Origin: JAEUIV01 sp033763795
Lineage (GTDB): Bacteria; Planctomycetota; Phycisphaerae; Phycisphaerales; UBA1924
Length of the DNA: 64,000 bases
Direction of reading: 5' to 3'
Assembly (NCBI GenBank): GCA_033763795.1
Contig: JANRJV010000030.1
Location: 1 to 64,000, forward strand
Shown: in pieces, positions 8,306-15,555 of the stretch
Layout of the letters: each line of letters opens with the position of its first letter
Position numbering within the stretch: position 1 is the first letter of the stretch
The notes under the pieces: generated by a model
Told to the model about the DNA's origin: nothing
Database searches by the model: none
The model's input: only the letters and a program-made list of their open reading frames with translations
Made by a program: the position numbers and the translations under genes

Positions 8306-9160
8306 ATGATGACGTCCGCCGGCTTTCGTGCGCTCGCGGGGTCCGCGGCGCTGCTGCTCCTGACCGCTTCTTCGCTCGCGCAGTTCGAGAACGCCGAGAT
8401 CCGGGGCGAGGTGGCGGCGTCGTCCGTGACGCTCGGTTTCGGTGGAACGGGCGAGGACAACAGCGAGCTCTTTCCCTTCTCGAACGTCTTTGACACCGGC
8501 TTCAACCTGATCCTGAACACGGGCGCGAGCGCGGGGGTGTCGGCCACGGCAACGGCTTCCGCGTCGCAGTTCAACTCGTTCACGGAGACGCTCGTCAGCG
8601 TGAGCGGCTCGGTGAACTCCGACGTCGACAACCCCGACGACGAGCTCACCAAGGGAGTCGCGTCCGCCTACTCCTCGCTGGACGTGGTGTTCACGATCAA
8701 CGAGTCGCGCTACTGGTCGTTCCCGATGTTCAACCTGGGCGGGGTGCACGCGGCTTCGTACGTCTCGCTGGTCAGCGGCGAGTTCCCGGGCGGGACGGTC
8801 GTCTTCTCGTTCAGCTCGATCTCGCCGCCGAATCCGGAGGAGCTGTCGGGGCAGATTAGTCCGGGGACGTATACGCTCGCGGTCAGCGCGTCGGCGTTCA
8901 CCAACGCGTTCGACGGATACAACGGGCTGTTCGCCAGCGCGTCCTTCGAGCTGGACTTCGAGCTGACGACCGCGCCGCCGGGCTGCCCGGGCGACGCGAA
9001 CGGGGACAGCGCGGTGAACTTCTCGGACATCGTGGAAGTGCTGCGGTTCTGGGGCTTTCTGTACGCGCCGGACGTCGGCCCCGGGGACGCGAACAACGAC
9101 GGGCGGGTCGACTTCCTGGATGTGACCGAGGTGCTGCGCTGGTGGAACACGACGTGCTGA
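8306..9160 (+). CDS. secreted protein with C-terminal GC-type dockerin
   Basis: 284 residues. The signal peptide MMTSAGFRALAGSAALLLLT ends near SLAQ. The middle (about 30-220) is Ser/Ala/Asn-rich, beta-type sequence without a recognised domain. The C-terminal 60 residues hold two EF-hand-like repeats (GDANGDSAVNFSDIVEVLRF and GDANNDGRVDFLDVTEVLRW) preceded by PGC and ending in a Cys. That is the GC-type dockerin seen in planctomycete exported proteins and is expected to bind Ca2+. GGAG seven bases before the ATG at 8306 sets the start. No cohesin partner is visible. Function of the body is unknown. Confidence 0.88.
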   Translation: MMTSAGFRALAGSAALLLLTASSLAQFENAEIRGEVAASSVTLGFGGTGEDNSELFPFSNVFDTGFNLILNTGASAGVSATATASASQFNSFTETLVSVSGSVNSDVDNPDDELTKGVASAYSSLDVVFTINESRYWSFPMFNLGGVHAASYVSLVSGEFPGGTVVFSFSSISPPNPEELSGQISPGTYTLAVSASAFTNAFDGYNGLFASASFELDFELTTAPPGCPGDANGDSAVNFSDIVEVLRFWGFLYAPDVGPGDANNDGRVDFLDVTEVLRWWNTTC

Positions 9161-9625
9161 GCGCCGGCGAGCCGGGGCGTCGTCCGGGCTGAGCGCGGTC
9201 GAGATTGAGTTCGGTCCAAAAGGCAAGTCACGCCCGGATCCGTGCCGCGTGATCCGAGCGTGCCTGCCACAGAAGGAAGGAACTCGCAGTTTGTCAAAGG
9301 CGACGCGACTCGGCCGGGGACGCTCGGTTGCTCTCTCGCGGGCGGAGCCGCGACCGAGCCGCGTACATGGGCATGCCTTTACCAGCTCGAGTCGGTCCGA
9401 TGCGCCAGGGGTGGCATCACTCTCTCCGCTCCACGCCTCACACACCCTGTGCACGGGATCGAGCGTGCTAGTCTTTCAAATCCACTCCGCAACACCATTC
9501 GCGGAGCGTTGCGGCGGGGTTCCATGATCCTGCGTTTTCGCAGGTGCGGCGGCGCCGGGGCTCTCGGGCGGGCGGCCCCGGAGTCGCGGTGAGAAGGGCC
9601 GAGCGGGCGCGGGCGCTCCGGAGCG
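9161..9625. other. 465-bp intergenic region, nothing supported
   Basis: Lies between the convergent dockerin gene and msrB. Short open frames exist on the plus strand, but they lack a ribosome binding site and recognisable sequence. I see no tRNA, strong hairpin or repeat. Confidence 0.5.
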
Positions 9626-10327
9626 TTACGGCGCGGGCGGCGACGCGGCGTTCTGTGCGCCGGGCTCGATGCGGGGCGGGGGCGACTGCGCGGTCTTCTG
9701 AAGGTCGATCGAGGCGGAGTTGATGCAGTACCGCAGGCCGGTGGGCATGTGCGGAGCGTCCTCGAAGACGTGGCCCAGGTGTGCGCCGCAGCGTGCGCAT
9801 GTGACTTCGGTGCGGACCATGCCGTAGGACGTGTCGACGTGCTGGGCGATGACGCCGTCGGCGACGGGGTCGAAGAAGCTGGGCCAGCCGCAGTGCGAGT
9901 CGAACTTGGCGCCGCTGGTGAAGAGCGGCTGCGCGCAGCCTGCGCAGCGGTAGACGCCGGGGTCCTTGGTGTCCCAGTACTTGCCGGTGAAGGCGCGCTC
10001 GGTGCCCTTCTGTCGGAGGATCTGGAACTGCTCGGGCGTGAGGGTCTTCTTCCACTCCTCCTCGGTGCGGACGACCTTGTCCTTGAGAATCTCGATGCGC
10101 ATGGAATCCTCCTGTGCCGGGGCTGGAGAGGTGTCGGACGCCGGGAGCACGGCGGGCGCTTCGCTCAGTGGGCCCGCGGAAGACGCGGGACCCTGCGCGG
10201 TCGAAGCGGTGGGTTCGGTTCTCCCGCAGCCCGCCGCGAGAGCCGCGAAGCAGAGCGCGGCGGCGAGGCGATGCGAGCGGGTGCGTCCTGGGCTCCGCGG
10301 GCCGTCGATCGGTCGGTTCATGTCCAT
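9626..10327 (-). CDS. msrB: peptide-methionine (R)-S-oxide reductase, lipoprotein form
   Basis: Reduces methionine-R-sulfoxide in proteins. The N-terminus has a lipobox (FAALAAGC), so the enzyme should be anchored outside the cytoplasmic membrane. A Ser/Ala/Pro linker (about 35-75) leads to a full MsrB domain. It has zinc-binding pairs CAGC and CARC, the substrate loop HCGWPSFFDP, and the catalytic cysteine in LRYCINSASI. At 233 residues it is longer than the ~150 of cytosolic MsrB because of the export leader, the linker and a Pro-rich tail. It likely repairs oxidised envelope proteins. The reductant is not encoded nearby. An alternative Met start two codons in cannot be excluded. Confidence 0.95.
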   Translation of the reverse strand: MDMNRPIDGPRSPGRTRSHRLAAALCFAALAAGCGRTEPTASTAQGPASSAGPLSEAPAVLPASDTSPAPAQEDSMRIEILKDKVVRTEEEWKKTLTPEQFQILRQKGTERAFTGKYWDTKDPGVYRCAGCAQPLFTSGAKFDSHCGWPSFFDPVADGVIAQHVDTSYGMVRTEVTCARCGAHLGHVFEDAPHMPTGLRYCINSASIDLQKTAQSPPPRIEPGAQNAASPPAP

Positions 10328-10525
10328 GAGTTCGGTGCTCCGTGCGAGCGGATTCCGGCATGCGGAACCGTGCGAGGGTTCAACCGGCGTCGTGGGCCTT
10401 GTGTTCCATCGACGGCGGAGCGTCGGCCGCTGTGAAACCTTCGGCGCTCGTCGGCATCGAAGCGAGGTGACACGGGGCGCTGTCGCCGCGGCAGCGTGAG
10501 CGCCGGCGTCGTGCGGGGCGCGCGG

Positions 10526-10810
10526 TCACGTCGCCTTCTTGCCGCCGGGGGCGACGAGCGCGGCGAGTTCTGCGAGCTTGCGTACATCACGGCTCTGAAC
10601 GACCGCCTGCGCGCGGGCCGCGTCGACCGGCGTCTTGGCGAGCGCGGCTTCAGCGCTCTTCCAGAGCCTGGCCGCCTTCTTCTCGTCCGTCGCGAGATAG
10701 AGCTCGCTGACGAGCTCCGCGAGCTTCTGCGCGGCGACGCCCTCGGCGTGCTCGTAGTAGCGGCGGACGATGCCCTGCTGATACGCCGAGAGATTCTGAT
10801 GCTTAGCCAT
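10526..10810 (-). CDS. small conserved protein of unknown function
   Basis: 94 residues, mostly helical. It begins MAKHQNLSAYQQGIVRRYYE and continues with an ELYLATDEKKAARLWKSAE segment. I recall similar short proteins as conserved across planctomycetes and relatives, but know no function. No signal peptide, membrane segment or metal-binding motif is visible. The ATG at 10810 is preferred over the longer frame to 10858 because conservation seems to begin at MAKH and the extra residues are Arg-rich. It lies about 200 bp upstream of msrB on the same strand. Confidence 0.75.
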   Translation of the reverse strand: MAKHQNLSAYQQGIVRRYYEHAEGVAAQKLAELVSELYLATDEKKAARLWKSAEAALAKTPVDAARAQAVVQSRDVRKLAELAALVAPGGKKAT

Positions 10811-11050
10811 GTGAGCTCGCGGGATTCTTTTTCGGACGCGCATGCTGCCGGACCGCATGCCGCGCGGTGCAACAGTAGCCCAGATTCACGTGCCGGGTTT
10901 GAGACCGCGGGAAACGGCCCGCGGCGGGGCATCGAGCGCACAATCCGGTGTTCCGGGGATGAATGAACCGCCGTCGCGTGTTCCCGTATCAGATGATAGG
11001 AGTGCGGCGACTCCGCACTTGTTCTCTCCGCTCTTCCTGGAGAACACGCG

Positions 11051-11344
11051 ATGACGCTCAAGATTTTCGACGGCAAGCTTCCCACCAGCCCCGCCATCCT
11101 CGATCGGCTTCGTCAGCGGATCGGCGTTTCGCTCCGGGCGCTCTCCGACCGGGTCGGGGAGGTCACCGTGTGGATCGCGGACATCAACGGTCGCAAGGGC
11201 GGGACGGACAAGCGTTGCCGCATCGTGGCGCAGGTCGCCAGCGCCGCGCCGATCGTCGTCGAGAGCCGTCACGCGGACTACTACCGCGCGATCGACCTGG
11301 CGGCGTCGAAGCTGCGGCAGGCCGCCGAGCGCCGGCGCCGCTGA
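11051..11344 (+). CDS. short HPF/RaiA-like ribosome-associated protein
   Basis: 97 residues matching the N-terminal domain of the hibernation-factor family: an early helix (AILDRLRQRIGVSLRALS), then VTVWIADINGRKGGTDKRCR, a strand ending PIVVESRHAD and a final helix rich in Ala and Arg. Known family members bind the 30S decoding region and silence ribosomes in stationary phase. This short form lacks the dimerisation domain of long HPF, so it may bind without making 100S dimers, or have another RNA role. GGAG eight bases upstream of the ATG supports the start. It is convergent with the aldo/keto reductase gene. Confidence 0.8.
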   Translation: MTLKIFDGKLPTSPAILDRLRQRIGVSLRALSDRVGEVTVWIADINGRKGGTDKRCRIVAQVASAAPIVVESRHADYYRAIDLAASKLRQAAERRRR

Positions 11345-11374
11345 TCGGCCGCTTCTTTTCCGCTCCGCGGTGGT

Positions 11375-12274
11375 TCAGACCTGCCCGACCCAGTCCGGCT
11401 TTGCAACGCTCTTCCAGCGCTCGCGGATCGCACGGAGCGTTTCCGCGTCGAGCGGTCCGCGTGCGACGAGGCGCGCGTTCTCGGCCCAGCGGGTCGGGTT
11501 CTGCGTGCCGACGATCATCGTGTGCACGCCGGGCTGGCTGAGCGTGAAGCGCAGCGCGGTGGACGCCGCTTCTTCGCCCGCGGCGCGGGTGAAGCCGTAG
11601 TCGAGGTCCTGGAGCCGCAGCCAGTAGGTCTCGTGATAGGCGCCCTTGGGCCTCTCGCGGTCGCGCCACGCGGCGTTGGCGATGGGCCGCTTGATGATCA
11701 CGCCCATGTTGCGCTCGCGGGCGAGGGGGAGCGTGAGGTCGATGGCCTGCTGGTCCGCGATGCTCAGCGAGGTCTGGAGCGTGTCGAAGTGGCCGCTCTC
11801 GACCGCCCAGCGTGCCGGGGCGTCATCGCCCGAGTATCCGATGAAGCGCGTCTTGCCGGCGTCGCGGGCCCTGCGGAGGGCGTCGATGGCCTCGCCGCGC
11901 TTGAGAACGTCCACGCCGCAGGAGTGGAGCTGCACGAGGTCGACGCGGTCGGTCCTGAGGCGCGTGAGCGATCGGTCGATGGTGCGCGTGATCGAGTCGG
12001 CGGACCAGTCCTCCCCGGCGGACAGGCCGTGCTCGTGCCCGACCTTGGTGAAGAGATGGAACTCGTTTCTGCGGTGCGCGACGGCACGGCCTATGAGGTC
12101 TTCGGAGCCCGGGTAGCACTCCGCGGTGTCGATCGCGTTGAGCCCCAGATCGAGGGCGGTGTTGAGGAGCGTGCGGACGGTCTCCTCGCTGGCGTTCTGG
12201 AAGCCGATCTCTGAACCGCCGAAGCCCAGCACGGAGACGTTCATCCCGGTCCGGCCCAGTACGCGTTTTTCCAT
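11375..12274 (-). CDS. aldo/keto reductase
   Basis: 299 residues of NAD(P)H-dependent AKR barrel. Visible are the N-terminal EKRVLGRTGMNVSVLGFGGS, the catalytic Asp/Tyr region NAIDTAECYPGSEDLIG (Asp and Tyr of the tetrad), HLFTKVGHEH (Lys region), VDLVQLHSCG (His) and the C-terminal cofactor loop MIVGTQNPTRWAENARL. The substrate cannot be read from sequence. The ATG at 12274 has GGAGG six bases upstream, so the open frame further upstream is not used. It is divergent from sucD with about 150 bp between the starts. Confidence 0.92.
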   Translation of the reverse strand: MEKRVLGRTGMNVSVLGFGGSEIGFQNASEETVRTLLNTALDLGLNAIDTAECYPGSEDLIGRAVAHRRNEFHLFTKVGHEHGLSAGEDWSADSITRTIDRSLTRLRTDRVDLVQLHSCGVDVLKRGEAIDALRRARDAGKTRFIGYSGDDAPARWAVESGHFDTLQTSLSIADQQAIDLTLPLARERNMGVIIKRPIANAAWRDRERPKGAYHETYWLRLQDLDYGFTRAAGEEAASTALRFTLSQPGVHTMIVGTQNPTRWAENARLVARGPLDAETLRAIRERWKSVAKPDWVGQV

Positions 12275-12425
12275 GGTGTCCTCCGTTTTGGGCGGCGTGG
12301 CCGCGGTGAGATGACCGTCCTGCGGCGCCCGCGCCCGCGGGGAGGGCCCGTCCGCTATCTTCCTGTTGATCCCGGAGCCCGCCGGAGCCGCGTCCGCGCC
12401 CGGGCCACGGAGCGCGAGGCCTTCG

Positions 12426-13406
12426 ATGTCCATCCTTGTCGACGCATCCACCAAAGTCATCTGTCAGGGTATCACCGGCTCGTTCGGCGCGCTCCACACC
12501 CGCGGCTGCCTGCACTACGGCACGAAGCTCGTCGGCGGGGTGACGCCCGGGAAGGGCGGCTCCAAGGACGCCAACGGGCTGCCCATCTTCGACACGGTCG
12601 AGCGGGCCGTCGCTTCGACCGGCGCGACGGCGACGATGATCTTCGTGCCGCCTCCCTTCGCGGGCGACGCGATCCTCGAGGCGGCGGACGCGGGGATCCT
12701 CGTGATCGCGGCGATCACGGAGGGGGTGCCCGTGCAGGACATGGTGCGGGTGCGTGCGGCGCTCGATGAGCGCAACGCCTCCCGCGCCGCGAGGAACGAG
12801 CCCCCGATCACGCTGATCGGGCCCAACTGCCCGGGGGTCATCACTCCGGGTCCCAAGACCGGCCCGGGCGACTCGGCGTCGAGCCCCTACACGAGCAAAG
12901 GCTGCAAGATCGGGATCATGCCGGGGTACATCAACCGGCATATTTCCGAAGCGCCGCGGGGCAAGGCCGTGGGCATCGTGTCGCGTTCGGGGACCCTGAC
13001 GTACGAAGCCGTGTGGCAGACGTCGCAGCTGGGGCTGGCGCAGAGCACGTGCGTCGGCATCGGCGGCGACCCGGTCCGCGGACTTTCGCACATCGACTGC
13101 CTGAGGCTCTTCCAAGCCGACCCGGAAACGCACGCGATCCTGATGATCGGCGAGATCGGCGGGTCCGACGAAGAAGCGGCGGCTGCGTTCGCCAAGGCGA
13201 ACGTGACCAAGCCCATGGCGGCGTTCATCGCGGGTCGAACGGCGCCTCCGGGCAAGCGCATGGGTCATGCGGGCGCCATCATCTCGGGCGGCGAAGGCAC
13301 GGCCCAGAGCAAGATCGAGGCGCTGCAAAGCGCCGGGATCACGATCGCGCAGACCCCGGCTGACATGGGGCGCGCGGTGGCCCGGGCGATGGGGATCTCG
13401 GCGTGA
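12426..13406 (+). CDS. sucD: succinate-CoA ligase (ADP-forming) subunit alpha
   Basis: Catalyses succinyl-CoA + ADP/GDP + Pi to succinate + CoA + NTP in the TCA cycle, in complex with SucB. 326 residues: the N-terminal CoA-binding Rossmann domain starts ILVDASTKVICQGITGSFGA, continues with GPNCPGVITPG, and the phosphohistidine is in RMGHAGAIISGGEGTA. GAGG six bases before the ATG supports this start over one 20 codons upstream. The usual partner sucB is not in the window, which is unusual because sucCD are normally adjacent. The following lipoprotein gene overlaps by four bases (GTGA), implying translational coupling. Confidence 0.95.
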   Translation: MSILVDASTKVICQGITGSFGALHTRGCLHYGTKLVGGVTPGKGGSKDANGLPIFDTVERAVASTGATATMIFVPPPFAGDAILEAADAGILVIAAITEGVPVQDMVRVRAALDERNASRAARNEPPITLIGPNCPGVITPGPKTGPGDSASSPYTSKGCKIGIMPGYINRHISEAPRGKAVGIVSRSGTLTYEAVWQTSQLGLAQSTCVGIGGDPVRGLSHIDCLRLFQADPETHAILMIGEIGGSDEEAAAAFAKANVTKPMAAFIAGRTAPPGKRMGHAGAIISGGEGTAQSKIEALQSAGITIAQTPADMGRAVARAMGISA

Positions 13407-13843
13407 ACGCGCGTTCATCGATCGCCAGGGCGCTCGTCAAGCGCTTCTTCTTGGCGGGCCTGCTGCTGGGCCCGGCGGGGCTCGGCGCGGCGGGGTGCTC
13501 GCGCACGCCGCCCATTTTCGTCGAGCCCGGGGCGTTTCAGGGTCCCGCGCTGTCGATCGACTCGGCGAGCTACCGCACGCACATCGCGACCTTCACCCTG
13601 CCCTCGGGCGGATGGAGCATGGAGCTCGATTCGATCCGCGAGCAGTTCGACCTGAAGCAGGTTTTCGTCACGCTGCGCGAGCCGGGGGCGGGCGAGCTTG
13701 TGACGCAGTCGCTCGTGGAGCAGTCGCTGGACACGCGAGTGCGCACGACGAGCAACGTCGAGGTGTACGCCCGCGTGGTCCCGCGCGCGACCTCCGCCGC
13801 CGGCGGGGCGCACCGGCTGGCCGGGCGGGCCGAGAAACGCTGA
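13403..13843 (+). CDS. hypothetical lipoprotein coupled to sucD
   Basis: 146 residues starting with GTG in a GTGA overlap with the sucD stop. The N-terminus has a positively charged start, a hydrophobic stretch FFLAGLLLGPAGLGAAGC and a lipobox cysteine at residue 32, so it is probably a membrane-anchored lipoprotein. The rest is a small beta-rich domain without a recognised family (TFTLPSGGWSMELDSI, KQVFVTLREPG). The coupling with a TCA-cycle gene is probably an operon convenience and not functional evidence. Function unknown. Confidence 0.75.
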   Translation: MNARSSIARALVKRFFLAGLLLGPAGLGAAGCSRTPPIFVEPGAFQGPALSIDSASYRTHIATFTLPSGGWSMELDSIREQFDLKQVFVTLREPGAGELVTQSLVEQSLDTRVRTTSNVEVYARVVPRATSAAGGAHRLAGRAEKR

Positions 13844-13882
13844 TCGGGGCGGTCGGGCGGCGGTCGCGGCGCACGCGGGCCC

Positions 13883-13888
13883 TATGAT
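13883..13888 (+). promoter_or_regulatory. putative -10 hexamer TATGAT
   Basis: A five-of-six match to TATAAT, 10 nt before the ATG at 13899. If real, transcription would begin within a few bases of the start codon, and the in-frame ATG at 13884, inside the hexamer, could not be the start. Confidence 0.45.
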
Positions 13889-13898
13889 GGCTTCCGCA

Positions 13899-15032
13899 AT
13901 GGCGACCACCGCGATCGATATCCGGCGAGCGGCCGACCGTGCGGAGATCCTGGCGCGCGCGGCCCGGCTGATCGACGAGGGCGGGCTCTTGCTCATGCCC
14001 ACCGAGACGCTCTACGGCCTGGCGTGCTCGGCGCGGAGCGCCGCGGCGCTGGAGCGGCTCTGGAAGCTCAAGGCGAGCACGCCCACGCCCCTGGCGCTGC
14101 ACCTGGGCTCGGTGCAGTCGCTGCACCAGATCCTGGGCACGGCCGACCATCCGCTGCCGGCGGTGCACCGCCGACTGATCCACAGGCTGGCGCCGGGCCC
14201 GGTCACCTTCGCGGTGCAGCTCGACGCGGCGCGGCTGGAGACTGTGCGGACGACGCTGGGAGTGGCTCCGGGCGTGTTCGACGACGGGACGGAGATCCTC
14301 ATCCGAGTGCCTTCGAACTCCGCGGCGGCGGACGTGCTGATGTCGACGTCGACGCCGGTGGTCATCAGCGCGCCCCACTCGGCGCGCGGGCCGGCCCGCA
14401 CGGCCGACGATGCGCTGGCGGCGCTCGTCACGGGCGTTGATCCCGGGCCTGATCTGGTGCTCGACGACGGGCCGGCGCCGTTCGGCAGGCAGTCGACGCT
14501 GATCCGGCTGACGCGCGCGGGCGGGTACGAGGTCGCCCGTGTCGGCGCGCTCGAAGAGCGGTTCGTCGAGCGGGCGCTCGTGCGCACTGTGCTGTTCGTG
14601 TGCACCGGGAACACGTGCCGGAGCCCGATGGCGGAGGCCCTCGCGCGTCACATGCTGGAGGAGCTTCCGCCCGACGGCGTCGAGACCCGCGTCCGCTCGG
14701 CGGGCACGACCGCCGGCTGGGGCATGGAGGCGACGCCCGAGGGGACCAGCGCGCTGCGCTCGCTGGGGGTCGTCGTCAGCGGGCGGCATTCTTCGTCGCC
14801 CGTCACGCGGGAGATGCTCGCCGAGGCGGACCTGATCTTCGGCATGACTCAGTCGCACGTCGACGCTGTTCGGCGGATGGACCCCTCCGTGGGCGAGCGG
14901 GCGATGCTGCTGGACCCGGCGGGCGAGGACATTCCGGATCCGATCGGCGGCCCGCCCTCCCAGTATGAAGAGACGGCCCGGAAGATTCAGTCGGCGCTCG
15001 CCGGGCGGCTGGACGAGATCCGGGCGTCCTGA
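13899..15032 (+). CDS. fusion of threonylcarbamoyl-AMP synthase (TsaC/Sua5 type) with YwlE-like arginine/tyrosine phosphatase
   Basis: 377 residues. The first half is a YrdC/Sua5 domain (PTETLYGLAC, then LKASTPTPLALHLGS), which makes threonylcarbamoyl-AMP from Thr, bicarbonate and ATP for the t6A37 tRNA modification. The second half (about 230-375) is a low-molecular-weight phosphatase with P-loop VCTGNTCRSPMAEAL. The nucleophile is about Cys235, the arginine Arg241, and the general-acid region is EDIPDPIGG. The residue four after the nucleophile is Thr, as in Bacillus YwlE, where Thr11 is linked to phosphoarginine specificity; most tyrosine phosphatases carry a bulkier residue. rpiB follows after 40 bp. 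In B. subtilis ywlC, ywlE and ywlF(rpiB) form the same order as separate genes. The ATG at 13899 is preferred because 13884 lies inside a likely -10. Confidence 0.9.
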   Translation: MATTAIDIRRAADRAEILARAARLIDEGGLLLMPTETLYGLACSARSAAALERLWKLKASTPTPLALHLGSVQSLHQILGTADHPLPAVHRRLIHRLAPGPVTFAVQLDAARLETVRTTLGVAPGVFDDGTEILIRVPSNSAAADVLMSTSTPVVISAPHSARGPARTADDALAALVTGVDPGPDLVLDDGPAPFGRQSTLIRLTRAGGYEVARVGALEERFVERALVRTVLFVCTGNTCRSPMAEALARHMLEELPPDGVETRVRSAGTTAGWGMEATPEGTSALRSLGVVVSGRHSSSPVTREMLAEADLIFGMTQSHVDAVRRMDPSVGERAMLLDPAGEDIPDPIGGPPSQYEETARKIQSALAGRLDEIRAS

Positions 15033-15072
15033 ACCGCGGGGATCGGCGTTGCCGTAAGCTGATGAGGTGTCC

Positions 15073-15540
15073 ATGAAGCTTGCCATTGGGGCCGACCACC
15101 GGGGGTCGGAGGCCGCGGTACGTCTGGCGGATCGGCTGCGCGCCGAGGGGTTCCAGGTCGCGCTCGAGCTCCCGGCCGCGGGGCAGAGCTGCGACTATCC
15201 CGACGCCGCGTTCACCGTGGGGACGGCGGTCGCGCAGGGGCAGGCGGACCTGGGCGTGCTGATCTGCGGAACGGGCGTGGGCATGAGCATGGCGGCGAAC
15301 AAGATCCACGGCGTGCGGGCGGCGCTCGTGCACGATGAGATCACCGCGGAGATCAGCCGCTCGCACACGAACGCGAACGTCATCTGTCTCTCGGCGGACC
15401 TGCTGGGACTGCGGCTGATCGAGAAGATCATCGAGCTGTGGCTGAAGACGCCGTTCGAGGGAGGCCGGCACGCCAAGCGGCTCGCCAAGATCGAGGCGAT
15501 CGAGCGGGGCCGGGACCCGCGCACGCTGAACAATCAGTGA
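15073..15540 (+). CDS. rpiB: ribose-5-phosphate isomerase B
   Basis: Interconverts ribose-5-phosphate and ribulose-5-phosphate in the pentose phosphate pathway. 155 residues of the RpiB/LacAB fold: N-terminal MKLAIGADHRGSEAA, the DYPD motif, the catalytic Cys in LICGTGVGMSMAANK, and RSHTNANVICLSAD. The ATG at 15073 has GAGG five bases upstream; a GTG two codons earlier is an alternative. It directly follows the TsaC-YwlE fusion and is likely co-transcribed. It converges with the helical-repeat gene, with only 15 bp between the stop codons. Confidence 0.96.
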   Translation: MKLAIGADHRGSEAAVRLADRLRAEGFQVALELPAAGQSCDYPDAAFTVGTAVAQGQADLGVLICGTGVGMSMAANKIHGVRAALVHDEITAEISRSHTNANVICLSADLLGLRLIEKIIELWLKTPFEGGRHAKRLAKIEAIERGRDPRTLNNQ

Positions 15541-15555
15541 GAGGGCTGCGCGGGC

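Noticed and set aside
9242..9592. 116-codon plus-strand frame between the dockerin gene and msrB
   Set aside because: No ribosome site or homology that I recognise; overlapping frames are equally open.
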